Assembly (NCBI GenBank): GCA_963573305.1
Contig: OY754339.1
Location: 14,493,941-14,557,940, forward strand
Length of the DNA stretch: 64,000 bases
DNA from: Pyrrhosoma nymphula
Lineage: Eukaryota; Arthropoda; Insecta; Odonata; Coenagrionidae
Direction: 5' to 3'
Of this stretch, positions 34,275-47,360 are shown piece after piece. A program made the translations under genes and the position numbers. The notes below the pieces were generated by a model. It saw nothing but the letters and a program-made list of their open reading frames with translations. It ran no database searches and was not told the DNA's origin. The stretch's first letter is position 1, and each line of letters begins with the position of its first letter.

Positions 34275-35477
34275 GTAAGTGGGTAGGAATAAATAATTAT
34301 TATTTTAGGGTACAATGAAGAGTATTGCCAGCTGTATGAATAGTACCTAGTGATTTGTGAAGAATTTGACTTTTTTTATGAAAATATATTTTTGCCTGAA
34401 TTGACTTTGGGTCAGCTTTGCACATGCATTCACTGGGTTGTGGATGGTGGGACAGCCTTTAGATATAGGTAAATGACAACATTTAAGAGGTTTTTTTTAA
34501 TGAATAAGCAGTTGAAATAAATATATATGAAGTAGGAGGGGCCATTGTTGGGTAAGATGGCTTGAAAAATGGCAACCTCCTGTGAATGAGAATGAGATAC
34601 ACAAGAAAAGTGAAGAAGATTACAAATTGATAATATTTTTGTGAAAGTGATTAAGAAATCAATTAAAAGACTTCTCAATCTATCCTGGTGTCAATGTCTA
34701 CAATGATCATGGTAGAATGCCACTATATGTTCAAGATACTGAAAGGATCAGTGAAGCTGGCTGGTGGAAAGATTGGAGGAAGCACAATATAGATTATCCT
34801 ATCAATGTGTTTTGGAAAAAGTTGAGGTTAAAACAGTTGAGAAATCAATTCAATATGGTAGGAGATTAAATAAGACAATAATATTTAAAACAACAGAAGT
34901 GCACAGAGGAAGAAGGTTATCAGAAAAAGAGAGCAGTGGATTACTTAGAAGTACCTATCTACCGATCTAATGGGGAAAAAAAAAGAAAAAAAAATATTTG
35001 ATGTAGAAGAGTGTAAAATGTAAGAAAATGCTATGATAAAAAATTAATTCTTTTGTAACTCAGCATAATTTTTATAAAAATTTAACATCGATAAACAATA
35101 TAAAAAGATAATTGTTCTAAGAAACAATATATTTTCTTTATAACTGTTTTTAATTTTCATAAATAACTCAAAAGTTATACAAGATAGGCAAAAAAGTAAA
35201 TTTCTGCAAAGCTGAATTTAAATGCTCAAAAAAGCTCCGGCCAGGGGACCCCACTACAGGAATTTAAATGCCGTCTTTTAAAGGTTAAGTGTCAGTAATC
35301 AAAAGCATTCGAACTCACAAATGTTTTCAAACTCATCCCGCATTATAGGCTACTGTTTTGCTTGCAAAAATGTTTTATGGTACTGTAGTATGCTGCATTT
35401 TGGATACAAATGAACTTAGTATAACCACAGGCTAGTATTATACATCTGTAAAACTCATTGTTCCTTTCCCCATGCAG
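34275..35477 (+). other. Intron 3, AT-rich, no element recognised
   Basis: No repeats with clear ends and no coding signal other than the candidate cassette exon that follows. Confidence 0.5.
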
Positions 35478-35507
35478 ACCTTCAGAAAACGCGATCGGAA
35501 GAAAGGT
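35478..35507 (+). CDS. START gene, candidate 30-nt cassette exon
   Basis: A strong acceptor (ttcctttccccatgcag|) and donor (GGT|GTGAGT) flank exactly 30 nt in phase 0. The 10 codons TFRKRDRKKG would insert a basic loop between ESYRIQ and VVDEHTD without changing frame. The human and StAR alignments need no residues there, so the exon would be optional. It is short, so chance is possible. Fly Start1 is known to carry an insert inside its START domain, but I cannot check whether it is at this site. Confidence 0.4.
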
Positions 35508-36697
35508 GTGAGTGACACGTCATCATCACTGGCTACATTATTTCAAAGTTTAGGAGTTGTGCAAAAAGTAGTGAATACTATATACCATACTTGTCAAATT
35601 AAAACCATATGTGAGTAAATAGGAACGTAATTTATGAAATTTACTACGCATTTATCATTTCATCACTAAAAGTCAGTGAAACACATTGTATGTGTTCAAC
35701 ATTACACTTTGCGTGTTCTGCAAACTTAAGATTTCCTTTTCTACTGGGTTTTGCTGGAGATAGTGGTGGCAGGAATGCATTGGGAGGAGGGACTGGTGCG
35801 TGGCAGTATCGCTTAATGGAATCAAAAGAAAGCAAGCCTGTTGACTTTGAGGGAAAGAAAAAAGTTCTGTGTACGGGATGCTGGGATGGAAAATTGAAAT
35901 TTTAGATGAACTGGAAGCAGGCAAAAAAAGCTCAACCCTCGGGAGTTAATATGGGGTAAACAAATCAACAATATGCACCCTACAGCAAATTTTTTGTTCA
36001 ATTTTGCTTTAAGCTGATAGGTGGCAGCAACAGCTGATTGTCGCATCCTCCATGGCTCAATCAAATGAAGTGCATGTAATGGCATGCTTAAGTTTATTGC
36101 TTAAAATCTTTTGCTGATGAACTTAATGTACCCTAGTGTGTAAATGTGATCGATAATATTAAAATAAGTTATTGAAAGACTAACGTCTTATTTTTAAAGG
36201 GTATTTTGAAAGGTAAACTGGATGAATTTCCTTTAAAAACAAGTAACACACAGAAGAAATCTTTGGTTATGAACGTACAATTATGAAATTACTCTCTGCA
36301 ATGCAGGGGTAATGAATAACCACAAAATTTTGTTTTTAATTTAACATTAGGTTTTGAGGCTGAGGAATGAAACTGCATTCCCTGTATTGTATTCATTTCA
36401 TATAGAACAATTTTAAAAGACTCGAGAAACTAAACCTTGTACTATGTGAGGGTTTACTGTTCTGTAACTGTATGAATTCTTTGCTAACAATGACTATTCT
36501 AAGACAACTTTGAGCTATAATGAGTGTGAATATATTGGTTTGCAGTTAGCTTTTACATGATGGCCACAATGCCAATGTGTACCAAGCTGCAAGATTGTTG
36601 CCATTATTGTCATGACTGTACTGTACTAAACTGTGAGGTATCTTTGAAGGGGTTTAGAGAGATTCTTATAGTCGTTGCCTTTCTTGTTTCTATGCAG
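35508..36697 (+). other. Intron between cassette and next START exon
   Basis: AT-rich; no repeat or gene is recognised. Opposite-strand open frames near 35650-36080 have no domain. Confidence 0.5.
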
Positions 36698-36873
36698 GTT
36701 GTGGATGAGCATACAGATATAAGCTATCAAGTCACTGCAGAGGGAGGCGGTGGCATAGTTTCCAGTAGGGATTTTGTCAATTTGAGGCATTGGGATGTCG
36801 TGGAAGGTTCCTATATAAGTGCTGGTCTCTCAATCACCCACCCAGACAAGCCCCCTATCAAGAAGTATGTCAG
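36698..36873 (+). CDS. START gene exon: RDFVNLRH block
   Basis: Bounded by tttctatgcag| and AG|GTAAGG, 176 nt, entering in phase 0 and leaving after two bases of an Arg codon. It encodes VVDEHTDISYQVTAEGGGGI, SSRDFVNLRHWDVVEG, then YISAGLSITHPDKPPIKKYV. The S-x-RDFVN-x-R motif and the SITH-x-x-KPP segment are diagnostic of STARD3-type START domains. These strands line the lipid cavity. Confidence 0.95.
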
Positions 36874-37217
36874 GTAAGGTGCCTTCATTGTAGAATAATC
36901 CCTGGGAAGGATTATGGAAGGAGTTTATATTTGATTGTCATTTGACAATTCGCTGTGTTGTAATGTTTTTTTGTGTAATCATAAACCCATTTTTTCCTAG
37001 GCTGGTACTAGTGTCCTGAATGTTGTATGTTTTTCTGTTCTTGTGTTCTGAATTTGATTTTCGATGATTATTGACAGTTCCCGAATGTCCGGTTCAGTTC
37101 CTGAACTCAACATTATCAACATGATTGACATTTTCTCATTTTTATATCTTGAAGGTAGCAAACAAATATCACATCCATTGAATAATCTCAACTTTGTACT
37201 GCATAGGGAATCATAAT
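36874..37217 (+). other. Intron 5, 5' end
   Basis: No feature of note before the pogo-type element. Confidence 0.5.
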
Positions 37218-37219
37218 TA

Positions 37220-40200
37220 CAGTAGAAGCCCTATTTAGCGAGTGCTCTCGGGATCTGAAAAATCACTCACTAAATGGAACTCTCATTAACCCTTTCGCGA
37301 CGGGGACAGGGAAAATTTCTTTGCTTTGCCAGTACGGAGCTTTCACTACGCTAGGATCTTCTCAGGTACCTATTTCCCTAACTTGGGTCGGGGGCCAGAG
37401 GGGTGATGAACCTTGTTCTCGGCCACCAGGCTGAAATAATCTCTGCCCTTTTCCGCTTGGGGTGCCCACATTGGCATGCGGTCACGGTCAACTATTTTTT
37501 ATGTGATGGTTTTAATAAAAACATTGTTGTTACAGCCTCGATATTTATTTAATCAGATATGAATTATTCTTGTTTTACAATGACTTTACAGCTTTTAAAC
37601 GAAATTCTATCGTTAATATTAAACTCTCTAGCAACAATAATCGTATCAATGGTAAAATAAATAATTTCGTCATTGTATTTCACACTCGGAAATGGTTTTG
37701 ATAAGTATTCAAAGATAGAAATTAATATAAATTTGAAATGTCCTTATTCAGGATATTGGCATCATCAGAGCGCAAATCAAAGAATCAGTACTTAGAAATT
37801 TTCACCGTGTTAATTCATGAGATGAATGGTCTACGAAACTCTTGTTATTAGAAATTTATGCACAGATCACATTTATCACGTACAAATATGTTGATTTTGT
37901 AAAAATTTCCCAGCATTCTTTTTTATTATTCTTATTCATACTTTTCATTTGAGGAGTATGAAATTCTCCAAAGCAAATGTTACAACTTCAACATTTGTGT
38001 GCCTCGGGATTCAAAACAATGCCAGGAATCACTGTAACCTTTAGGTGGAAACCATTGACCAATGAAAGCCAAACTGAAATAGACAGCTGTCATGATCAAA
38101 TAAGCATGAGTAATTACAGGGAAAAATAAACATTTGAACTCACTAAAAATATGGTTGTCAACTCATATAAAAGAATAACATTCAGTTGTTTACCTAAAAC
38201 AATAATAACTTCCGTACTATCTTAAAACTATCGAAAAAATCACTCCCAAACCAACTAAATAACGAATAAAAAATTAATTTTGAGATTCCTTTACACACAA
38301 ACTACGTTAAAAATAACCCTAGAACTCCGTTTAAAATTTTTAGTTGAAGAGCTAAACATACGGAATGCTCTTATAATGCTCAATTTGCCAATTACACGAA
38401 AACTTTTATGTTTGTTATTCCACTGCACCAACGAGCAACTCACCGCGGACCCCTGCCGTGTGTGGGGCGCGCACTGCGAGGAAAGGTTGACATAATCCTC
38501 TCCCGCGAATCGAGAAAGGGTACATACGGCGTCCCGAGAAGAAGTCCTTTATAACACACACCTTTTAGGCTTGCTTAAGGCTAGCTTAGCGGCACGCTGT
38601 TCTATCACGTCGTTCGTTCATTGGCGTAAAAAAATTTACGCCGTTCTATCACATCGTTCGTAATGAAAGGGTTAATACCGAAGATAATTAATAATCACTC
38701 CACTGCCAATTTCTACTACTGTAGCGCTAATTTAGCCATTATTGTGGGAATTTTTGGTGAGTGGCAAAAACATTCTATTGAGATAGCTATTAAATATCAT
38801 ATATTCGAACACTTCAATTACTTATGATCGTATTCACTTTCGATGACATCAAATTCCATGTTAGATGTCATAGACTGGAATTTAAACGTCGAATTTTGAC
38901 ACTTTAGGACACGTGTACTCTACTATTTATTGCTGTATTGTTATTGCGCCTATGTTTTGGGTGCGCCAAATATGTCATGGCTGCAAGTAATAGCAATGCA
39001 AAAGACTATAAACGGCAAACACTTCGGAAACAAGAAAAAATTTCATCCTCCTACCTCTCTAAAAAGTGTATAAAAACGGATATATGGTTAGGAGAAAGTT
39101 CTATTGATTGAAATTTACAAAAATGCTAGATAAATACATGACCAAGATATGACCTACGGGGATTTTGTTCCACGCAAGCACCGGGCTACTATCTTCTCCA
39201 GTTAAATAGTGGAAGTAAAGGAGAGGACTTCAACGTCTGTAAGAACGCCTCAGAAAACAGGTGACTTCGGCTTTTCGGAGTCATCGAGCCCAATATCACC
39301 AGCATTTACAATTAGCCCTTGACAGTATAGGGACTGTCGTTTGTGTTATTATTACAATAATAATGCGTGGAATACTCTCTTGAATTAATGGAAACATAAT
39401 TGTTACAAGTAAGTCCACATATGACAGTTGTAAGCATGGAGCGGGAACACAACGTGGACTTTCAAGGATCGACTGCATTTAGATAAGATGTGAAACTTTT
39501 TACCACTAGCGAATATGGCTTCGGCTCCCGCGAAACACATTTTTTTCTAGCAATAGTGCACGTTGCGCCCACTATGTGGCAGGGCAAATCAACATTTTTA
39601 TGGCTCACTATTTTTTTAGTTATTCCATGGTACATATAAGTGATTTGCTGTGATCTTCGAGTGCGAGGCAGAAAGTTCCGAAGGTTGTAAGTTTCAAAAT
39701 GAATTCCATCATGATACACATATGTAATATCTTCTGCTGTATTTACATCTAGTGGGAACTTGTTGATAATGAATACCGTGAATGCTGGCTAGACATACCT
39801 CTGCTGTGAGATAGACGTTTGATTTATAGTACATACCTTTCGTGCACATCAAAATAAATCATCCTTGACCTGTTTTCAACATTTATAATCTTTGAAACAA
39901 TTACAAAAGACAATACAATATGTAGACAACTTAAAATATATGGAATCCGAATCCATAACAATTTACGTATTCAACATCGGAACATTTAAACTTGTCAATA
40001 CCGAGCCTCTCACTAAGATACTCCGCTTTTACCTTCATCAATGGGCCATTTATCAGAATTCAGGCTGCTCTCTGCTGGGAAAACAACGAGAAAAGTGCAG
40101 ATTCTAACTGCGTATGTTCTCCTGGCAGCAAATGTTTCTGGCTGCTTGGAAGTCCTTCATGAAGCACTGCGGCACGAAATTTTTCCTTATTCTTCAGAAT

Positions 40201-40722
40201 TGTGAATAAGGTCGAGGAAGATATGCGAAATCACGTCCGTATCTCACTTTTGGACCCATCGCCACTTTCTCATTCATTTATAATTCGTATTTTAGTTTAC
40301 AGATCCAACAACTTTCGTTTCCGAGCCATGATGTTATATCAGTCGGACTGATAAAAAAGCGGGAGGATGACAAAAGAACAATGAAATGCATGGACTTACG
40401 AGGAATTTATTTGTGTGAATATGGGCATGCCATAAATGTCCGAAATTTGCATTTGAACGTTAAATTGTGCGGAAAAAATACTGTTAGACATATAATTTCA
40501 ATGACAGAGGACATGAGCAGAAGTTTGTGCATGTTTGCCGAGATTGAAGCAAACATTTGCCACTCGTAATGGTAAACGACCCCAGTGGAGGCTGGTTGTT
40601 GTCCTCGCTAATACAGATTTATTTTACTTGTAAATCATAGGGTTTTAAATCGTTCTTTGGCCATCCCTCGCAAATTCGAGCTTCTCGTTATATGCCCTAC
40701 ACGTTATATGGGGCTTCTACTG
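37220..40722 (-). mobile_element. Decayed pogo/Tigger-type DNA transposon in intron 5
   Basis: Ends cagtagaagccc and gggcttctactg are perfect 12-base inverses, flanked by TA on both sides (37218-37219, 40723-40724), as for the Tc1/mariner/pogo group. On the - strand from 40329 the sequence MARKRKLLDL resembles the start of the pogo/CENP-B-like transposase helix-turn-helix. Further on, decayed pieces ALFS-x-F-x-x-QRAA and INGPLMKVKAEYLSERLG match the second DNA-binding region. Many stops and frameshifts show it is dead, and the DDE catalytic part is not recognisable. A piggyBac-type element is nested at 37290-38671. Confidence 0.72.
37290..38671. mobile_element. TTAA element nested in the pogo copy
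   Basis: Ends ccctttcgcgacg and tcgttcgtaatgaaaggg (CCCTTT/AAAGGG plus related subterminal words) are bounded by TTAA at 37286-37289 and 38672-38675. It is 1.4 kb. No piggyBac transposase is detectable, so it is a non-autonomous derivative. The flanking pogo sequence continues across it. Confidence 0.72.
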
Positions 40723-40724
40723 TA

Positions 40725-41804
40725 TATTGAAGTGCTGACAAACAGGATCTAAAAATATTTTTAAAAATATACTTTTTACTTGGGTATACATAATGTGAAA
40801 TTTTAATGATAGAAGAATTGTGAAAAATTTAAGCTTTTAAAGTGTGTACAGGGTGTTTCGTAATGACTCAGTAATATTTTAGGGTATGATTAAGCAGGTC
40901 AAAATAAGAAAAAAATTCAATTGGACATGTGTTCGAAAATGCACCGTTATTCAGCTGTCAATCGGTATGCATTTTTCACGGAAATCCCGCTAAATAATAA
41001 ACTATTTATGATAAAGACTTGATATTTTGAATAGCTGTTAATGACAATATTTTTAACTAGCGTACGATATTTAATTATTTTCTAATACACCATTTTAAAA
41101 TTATGGACAATCAAACTTTTCAATCCTTAATATCTTTGTACACAGAAATCGTATTTAAAAAGTGCAAGTATGAAAAAGTTGCGCCTTTTAATTAAAAATA
41201 AAATGGTATCAACAAAATTTTCACACCTAATAAAACAATAAATTGGTCAATAGATTTTCAAACCAATGTCAAAGAGTTTAATGCACACATACAACAATAT
41301 AGTTACAATAAAGTTTCCATATCCTCCACAACGATGGTCTCAGGGAGGCTATTTACAAACTACTAATAAAAGACAAACAAGACTCTCACAGGACTTTCAC
41401 AAGTCTCTTTTATTCTGTATTTTGAGATAGAGACAAATCACTGACTTGCTCCGCTCGTTTCAGTTATTTTAGTTGTTTAACCTCACTTATAAAGTCAGCT
41501 TACCATACTCATGGTAAAATCAAGGCATTTTGAATTTCTTGAGCTGAGATTTATGAACCCTTAAAGAGTATTATTCCAATAGTGTTTGACTGAGTTTTTA
41601 CTCTAAGCTTTGATCTTAAAAATTAGAACTACATATGTGGATATATGGTCAACTCATTTTAATCTAGTCTTATTTGGGGTGTTGTGCATGGATGCATAAC
41701 CTGCGTCCCGTGGGAAAGTCTGACCTGTTAAAGAATTACATATATTTGGCCCATAAAGAAGTGATAAAAACTTTGTTACTGTTTGCCTTCAGATAATTTG
41801 TTAG
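40725..41804 (+). other. Intron 5, middle: no exon
   Basis: AT-rich. No gene and no clear mobile element ends. Confidence 0.5.
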
Positions 41805-42060
41805 TGTGTGCCTGCTAGGTAATCTTCAAAAAGGTGAAACCATAAATCAAAGAATATGTACTCAATGACAAAACTGAACTAGTTAGTTATATCATTAAAG
41901 GTAAAGTATATCAATAAAGTATTGAAGTATCTACACTTTGTGTGACTGCTAGGTAAGCTTGAAGAAAGTGAAACCATAAAGCGAAGGATACATACTCAAT
42001 GACAAAATTGAAGTAATGAGTTATATCAATGAAGAGCAAATATTTATGAAGTTTGGAAAA
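41805..42060 (+). repeat. Two-copy tandem repeat, about 125-bp unit
   Basis: The unit tgcctgctaggtaatcttca ... gtgaaaccataaa ... gtactcaatgacaaaa ... gagttatatca occurs at about 41812-41900 and again at about 41945-42030 with around 80 percent identity by eye. It lies about 350 bases upstream of the last START exon. Confidence 0.75.
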
Positions 42061-42398
42061 CTTCCCTTATTTTATTCATGCTAAGTTCTCAATATCTATT
42101 TTTCTGACTCTACTGAAAACATACTGAATATGCTATCAAATAGGATATAGTTGACTTGATTTCATCAATGCTTGTTAATCATATTTGTCTGTCGAAGAAG
42201 TAAATTAGTCATTGTGCCTCCCACAAAAGTTATATTGCAATAATGTTGGCCCGCAAGCAAAATACATACATAGTTAAGTGTGCCCATTGTGCTGCACGAC
42301 ATAAATGTCAGTTTGGAATTGACTCTTTCTCTGATTGCCTGGGAAATGATTGTATAGAAAATGGATTATGCTCACATGCTATCTTTCTCTTCCTCTAG

Positions 42399-42660
42399 GG
42401 GTGAAAATGGTCCTGGCTGCTGGGCAATGTCCCCAATCGCCGGAGAATCTGGATCTTGTACATTCCAGTGGTTACTTGACACGAATTTGAAAGGTTGGCT
42501 GACGCCGTATGTGGTGGATGGTGCTCTTACCATTGCAATGTTTGATTACATTCGAAATCTTCGCATCTACGCTAAATGGTTGAATTCTTCTCAAGGACCA
42601 CTATCTTTTAGACTGCCAAATGAGAATCAAGATGGGGAACAGGATGCAGTGGAATCGTGA
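42399..42660 (+). CDS. START gene, last exon with stop
   Basis: The acceptor tttctcttcctctag| is followed by one base that completes the Arg codon, then GENGPGCWAMSPIAGESG, CTFQWLLDTNLKGWLTPYVV, DGALTIAMFDYIRNLRIYAK and an acidic tail ending at TGA (42658-42660). RGENGPG, the CTF-x-W strand and LKGWLT plus the C-terminal helix close the START fold exactly as in STARD3 and StAR. The tail after the helix is about 25 residues and polar. Confidence 0.95.
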
Positions 42661-43904
42661 CCATTGATATTACCCTAGTTCTCATGAATTCTGGATGCAT
42701 AGATGCTGCTTTTTATGTTATTACCATTCCAATGGTATTTCCTCTTTGGAGTGAGTGCGGATTTGAAAAATCTGAAGTATACAAGTATACTCTCACTACT
42801 CCATGATTCCTGAAGGTCACGTTTTATCATCAATCGACATTTATTTTTCTCAGAATGAATAGTGACTGGACATATTTTAAAGTTAAGGCTATTGCTTATC
42901 AATAACCTGAGAGTGTTCACGTGGACTTTATTGTTGACTGTGATATAAAATCCAGTGTTACACGTGCTGGATGATAATTTCATGAATGTTTGCTTTAGTC
43001 TGTTTTGAATTTTTGCTCTGTCCCCTGGATTTCTCTTGGTTGCTAATTCAGTGGTCGTCAACCAAGTTTCCTTTCTCCTTGAGCAGCTAGTTACTTTTTA
43101 AGTTCAGTATGAATGGCTTGTAAACTGGAGGACACTCATGAATTAGTCCTTTTTTTATGTCAATGATGTTTTATGGTTGTCTCTGTCAAACTGAATAATT
43201 TCACTCTTTTGCATAACCATGACATTTTCAAGGCATGTGTTAGGTCTGGGCTTGGTGAAAAGATTTCCCTGCAGTTTTTTTTCATACTTACCTGATTGAA
43301 TGAAGTAATCATGCCACTTTCTTTGAGAAATTAATCCTTATTCAGGAATTTGAAATTTCCGCAAAACAAGGAATTAAAAGGAAAAAATTATCAAATGTTA
43401 CTTTTTATGTATATGTGTATGGTAAAGTATACTTAAGAATTTTTGTCCTGGGGAATTATTACAGCAGGTTATGATGATAAGTTCATTTGTCTAATATTTA
43501 TTCTCTATTCCACCTTGATAGTTAAGAGTGTGAAACCAATTATCTGTGAAGATCTTATTATGATAAGGAAATGCATATTTAATGTCACAATTTTATTGGC
43601 TTGGAATTGGGGGAGATTTTTTTATTGAAGTGTATTCCAATGGCTGAATATTTTTAAGAAATGACCAAACATTTTAGTGCCCATTGATCTCTTAGAATTT
43701 GTAAAAATGTTTTTTTTCTTTGGGGGGTTAAATATTCTTTTAATGAGAGAAATTGATTCATCTTTTCCATTTTTTCAGCTGTGCCATACGTTTTTTTATC
43801 CTATGCCGTGTTATGCGCACGTTGTCTCAAATACAGCAACACGCATGAAAGATTGTTAAATTATACATAATCCTGTACTGAGGAGCATAGCATTTCGTAA
43901 TAAA
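42661..43904 (+). other. Likely 3' UTR of the START gene
   Basis: No coding signal. A canonical AATAAA is present at 43899-43904, just before a MITE. It is the first such hexamer that I found downstream of the stop, so the UTR may extend that far. Not confirmed. Confidence 0.4.
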
Positions 43905-43944
43905 TATCTGAACTTCATCTTTTCTTGTAATTGGTAAAAATGTA

Positions 43945-44444
43945 TAGGGTTACCATATTTTGAAACCACAAAATGAGGACACCCTTGACGGAATCCTCCC
44001 CAGTACACCCTTCCCCCCCACCCCCAGCCGCCATCGCCCCAACCCCTGCCTCTTGCCACAGATCGACCTGGTAGCCAAACGATTGAAAACTAATTCCAAC
44101 CCATGGTAGTGCCATGTATCAACAGTTCGTTCAAGTTTTTGTATGTACAGAGAAAATATCATGCCACAAAGCACCATAAATGAAGCCGGCGATAGCATTT
44201 ATTGTCAGCTATAGCCCTAAATTGAAAGCACCCTAATAGATTGCTAACGGTGTAAGTCAAAAACCGATACAAAAATATGTATAACTATTTGGTGATATGA
44301 GATGAAAACAAAAATCAAAAGATCATACTTCCCAAAAATAAAAAATGCAGACATTAGCAGAAATCGTAACAATGTACGAGGACGCTACATTAAAAGTAAA
44401 AAATGCAGACATGTCCGCAGAAATGAGGATGCATGGTAACCCTA
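43945..44444. mobile_element. MITE with TAGGGTTACCAT ends
   Basis: The ends tagggttaccat and atggtaacccta are perfect inverses 500 bp apart. Internal word cagacat..gcagaaat occurs twice near the right end. A convincing target duplication was not found. The end style resembles hAT-type non-autonomous elements. Confidence 0.6.
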
Positions 44445-47354
44445 GGTATATACATACGTATTTTGGAGTTCATTTTGAATTGATCCTGGTAATGAAGGCA
44501 GTGGAAACAAAATTTTGACTTGTGTATGACTGGGTGAATTCATTTACCAAATTATCTATACTGTTTCATGTAAGTTGTGGATGATAGAGAGCAAAGACAA
44601 GGGATAAAAAACCCCAGGTTAAAAAAAACAACCCCTCATTCGTAAATTGTTTGTTTGGGTTTTATTAGTTTTTTTGAAAGCGTTTTGGTAGGTTTTAATG
44701 TTTTCTTGGCTTCTAGTGCAAAATAATTGGAGTGCTTAAAATTTGGATTATGTGCCCCAACAGCACATACTGCCTGTTCACCCACTGACGGATCAGCATG
44801 TTAATTCAATTATCAAAATCAGTAACGTACCTATATTACTTTTTTCTAAAGTAATTCAATTTTATCTTGCACTTTCCTATCCCATTATTTCCAGCATTAT
44901 AAGCCGTCAATGGAAATGGTGAGCACAAATTCTTCAGGCATGCTAAAACTCAATAATAATAAGTGCATGTGTGCATTATCAAGTAAGAATCTAGGAAATA
45001 TGCATATTATAATAGATATAAACACCAAAAGCCATAAATGAATAATGCATTAAAACCTACCAAGAGGTGAATGGCAAAAATGAACCACTCAAAGAGAAAT
45101 TAAAGAAGTCCCCAGTGAGAAAAATTCGGATACTTTCTAAGAACAAGGGCTAGAGTACATCCAAGATAATAGTGCATTTGCAATCTACCAACTGATTAGG
45201 CTTGGATATAGATAAAAAGTAAACAATTTTTTCATGATCATAAGATTTAAACAAAGGAAACAAATCAATTTCTTGTTTGACTTCGTGGTATTCCATTATA
45301 AGAGCATTTGATGGTAAAAGAAAAATTGTAAAAGTTACCATTAAATCCTCTTTAACAAAGGACACTCTAACCAATCCACCTATCCGATGGGTGTCGGACG
45401 TCGCTGCGATTACTTCCCAACCCCTCCCAAGTCTCCGGCCATTATGAGGGCAATGAAACCCGATGCTTGCCGGGGACTCAGAGGGGAATTTTTCAAATGT
45501 AGCATATAAATAATAATAAATATATAAAAGTGATATGCACGTCAAACAAGTAGAGATGTTACATACAGATTAGAGTAGAGTTGCAATTACAGATGAGGAA
45601 ATTCGTTAACGGAGTAAAATTAATTTTCTAGATGGTATTTACGGAGTTTACATTTGAAAAGGGATATTTTTTAATACATTTCACTTCCTGAGGAAGCTTT
45701 TTAAATAATAATAAGCCCATATGGTGCAGGGCATAACCAGAATTTCTTGTCCTAACTTGTATTTGATGGAGATCTTTAGATCTACTCATATTATAATTAT
45801 GATAACTGACATTGGTAGTATAGCTAGAAATATTTTGCTTGGCACCAACAATGACAAAGAACATATGGCTATCATGGGAAATTTGTCCACCTGTTTCATA
45901 AATAAAGCAGTGCCTTTTTGGACATAATTTTAATTTTTATTGGTGTCATTATGGTAGTGTGGCAATTCCACTACTAATACTTATATGTTTACGGCGTATT
46001 ACCTGCGCAACTGATCCATTCAATATGGCCGATTGTGCATTATAATGGATTCAACATTCCCCTATGCTATAGTTACATCTATGGTTAATATAAGCATTAT
46101 ATGAATAGATAGGGTTGCCTTATACTAATCTGGAAATGAGGGCATTTGAGGAAATAGTTCCATACCTTATTAATAGCATATTTATGATACTCTTATATGC
46201 ATGTAAAAAAAGAATAAGTGAACAAAATATTAAGGCTGTACCGAGTGATAATTTTAAATTCGTAATACAACAGAAGATTTTTCAATGTGACACAATATGA
46301 ACAGAAAGTGCAAAAAAGATTTGTGCGTAGCAAGGTTCTACAGACCTTAGGTACATAGTTCATGCGTGGGAAGAATTCAAGGGTTGATTAGTCTTACATA
46401 CTTGTCGAAAAAAAAACTCTGTAGGAAGACACCCACGAAAGATGGTGGGTGTGAAAAACCTGTGAAAATCTTTTGATAAATATATGCTAATGTTTTGCTT
46501 CATCATTTGCATTTGCATCATGCACAAATAAAAACAAGCAAAAAGATGAAATGTGAGTACGATAAGGAAAAAAGACGCAAAGAAAAAAATACACATTACA
46601 ATATCAAGTGAAGGATGACACATGCCGTAACCGTGGAGAAGTGAGAGATTGATTTTTTTCAATGACTTTCCCGAAAAAAATTTGCTCAGCTCGTGTGATT
46701 TTTTCTTGAACTCCCCCAAATAAAAATTACAATCTGGTCGAAGGTCGGCCTCCAGGTATTTATACTCTCAAGGTGGTTTTACACTGGCAAGTCTATTGCA
46801 TAAGTTACTTGCAGCAAGTGACTTTCGATGTGAATTGCTTGTGTAAATGGCTCTGGAACACCGCTTGAAGAATTTTTCAAAGTTTCGGCAAGTCGCTTGC
46901 AGAAGCGTGTGGTTGCCAATACAAGCGACAACCAATCTGGCACTGCACTAAATTGTGAAAATATCTAGTCAGAATAAAATCCCACGCAAGGTCTTGCAGA
47001 AGAAATTTTCGGCAACTTTTGTCGAGGAGCAGGCAGAAGTTTTGAAGAACTCTTGCGTGGACCTCTTTTAGGGACCTACGGCCATATAATGTCCCACCTC
47101 TCTTTCATACTTTCTCCCTGACGTTAAGCTCTACACTAGAGAGCGCCATTAAGTTAATTTACACCTATACGTGCTGCAGACCGGAGACCAGAGTTTTTTA
47201 CAGGTGGTTTTCATCCCATGCTTGTTTCATACACCAAATAGAAACATAATAGCCTTTGTTATTTGATCAAAAAAATTGCTTTAAAGGTAAAGTTGATCTT
47301 ATGCTTGTATGGTACGTCCATTTTCTTTCCCGCCTTTGAAAACAAGCTTAATTA
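44445..47354. other. No supportable gene
   Basis: AT-rich. Around 45153 there is a partial end of the agttcgtccaa MITE family (gtacatccaagataatagtg). The stretch 46770-47070 has scattered imperfect inverted words (aagtgacttgcag-like) suggesting a worn element. No coding domain is seen. Confidence 0.4.
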
Positions 47355-47360
47355 GTCGTT

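Larger units (their letters stand above)
22493..42660 (+). other. Gene span: STARD3/Start1-like START-domain lipid-transfer protein
   Basis: START domains are helix-grip folds that carry one sterol or lipid between membranes. STARD3/MLN64 and insect Start1 move cholesterol at late endosome contact sites. The joined exons show START hallmarks: GKEALKDSW helix 1, PNWNPT (as in WN in StAR family), the SSRDFVNLRH block, KPPIKKYVRGENGPGCW and a C-terminal LDTNLKGWLTPYVVDGAL helix. Residues around KYVRGENGPG resemble STARD3 more than StAR. Exon phases are 0-0, 0-0, 0-0 (optional), 0-2 and then 1 nt to the stop. The predicted product is 268 residues, or 278 with the cassette exon. Seen: no transmembrane MENTAL domain, which STARD3 and fly Start1 have at the N-terminus. 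Either the gene is a soluble START-only form, or upstream exons or an alternative promoter were missed. Introns are full of TEs. Confidence 0.85.
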
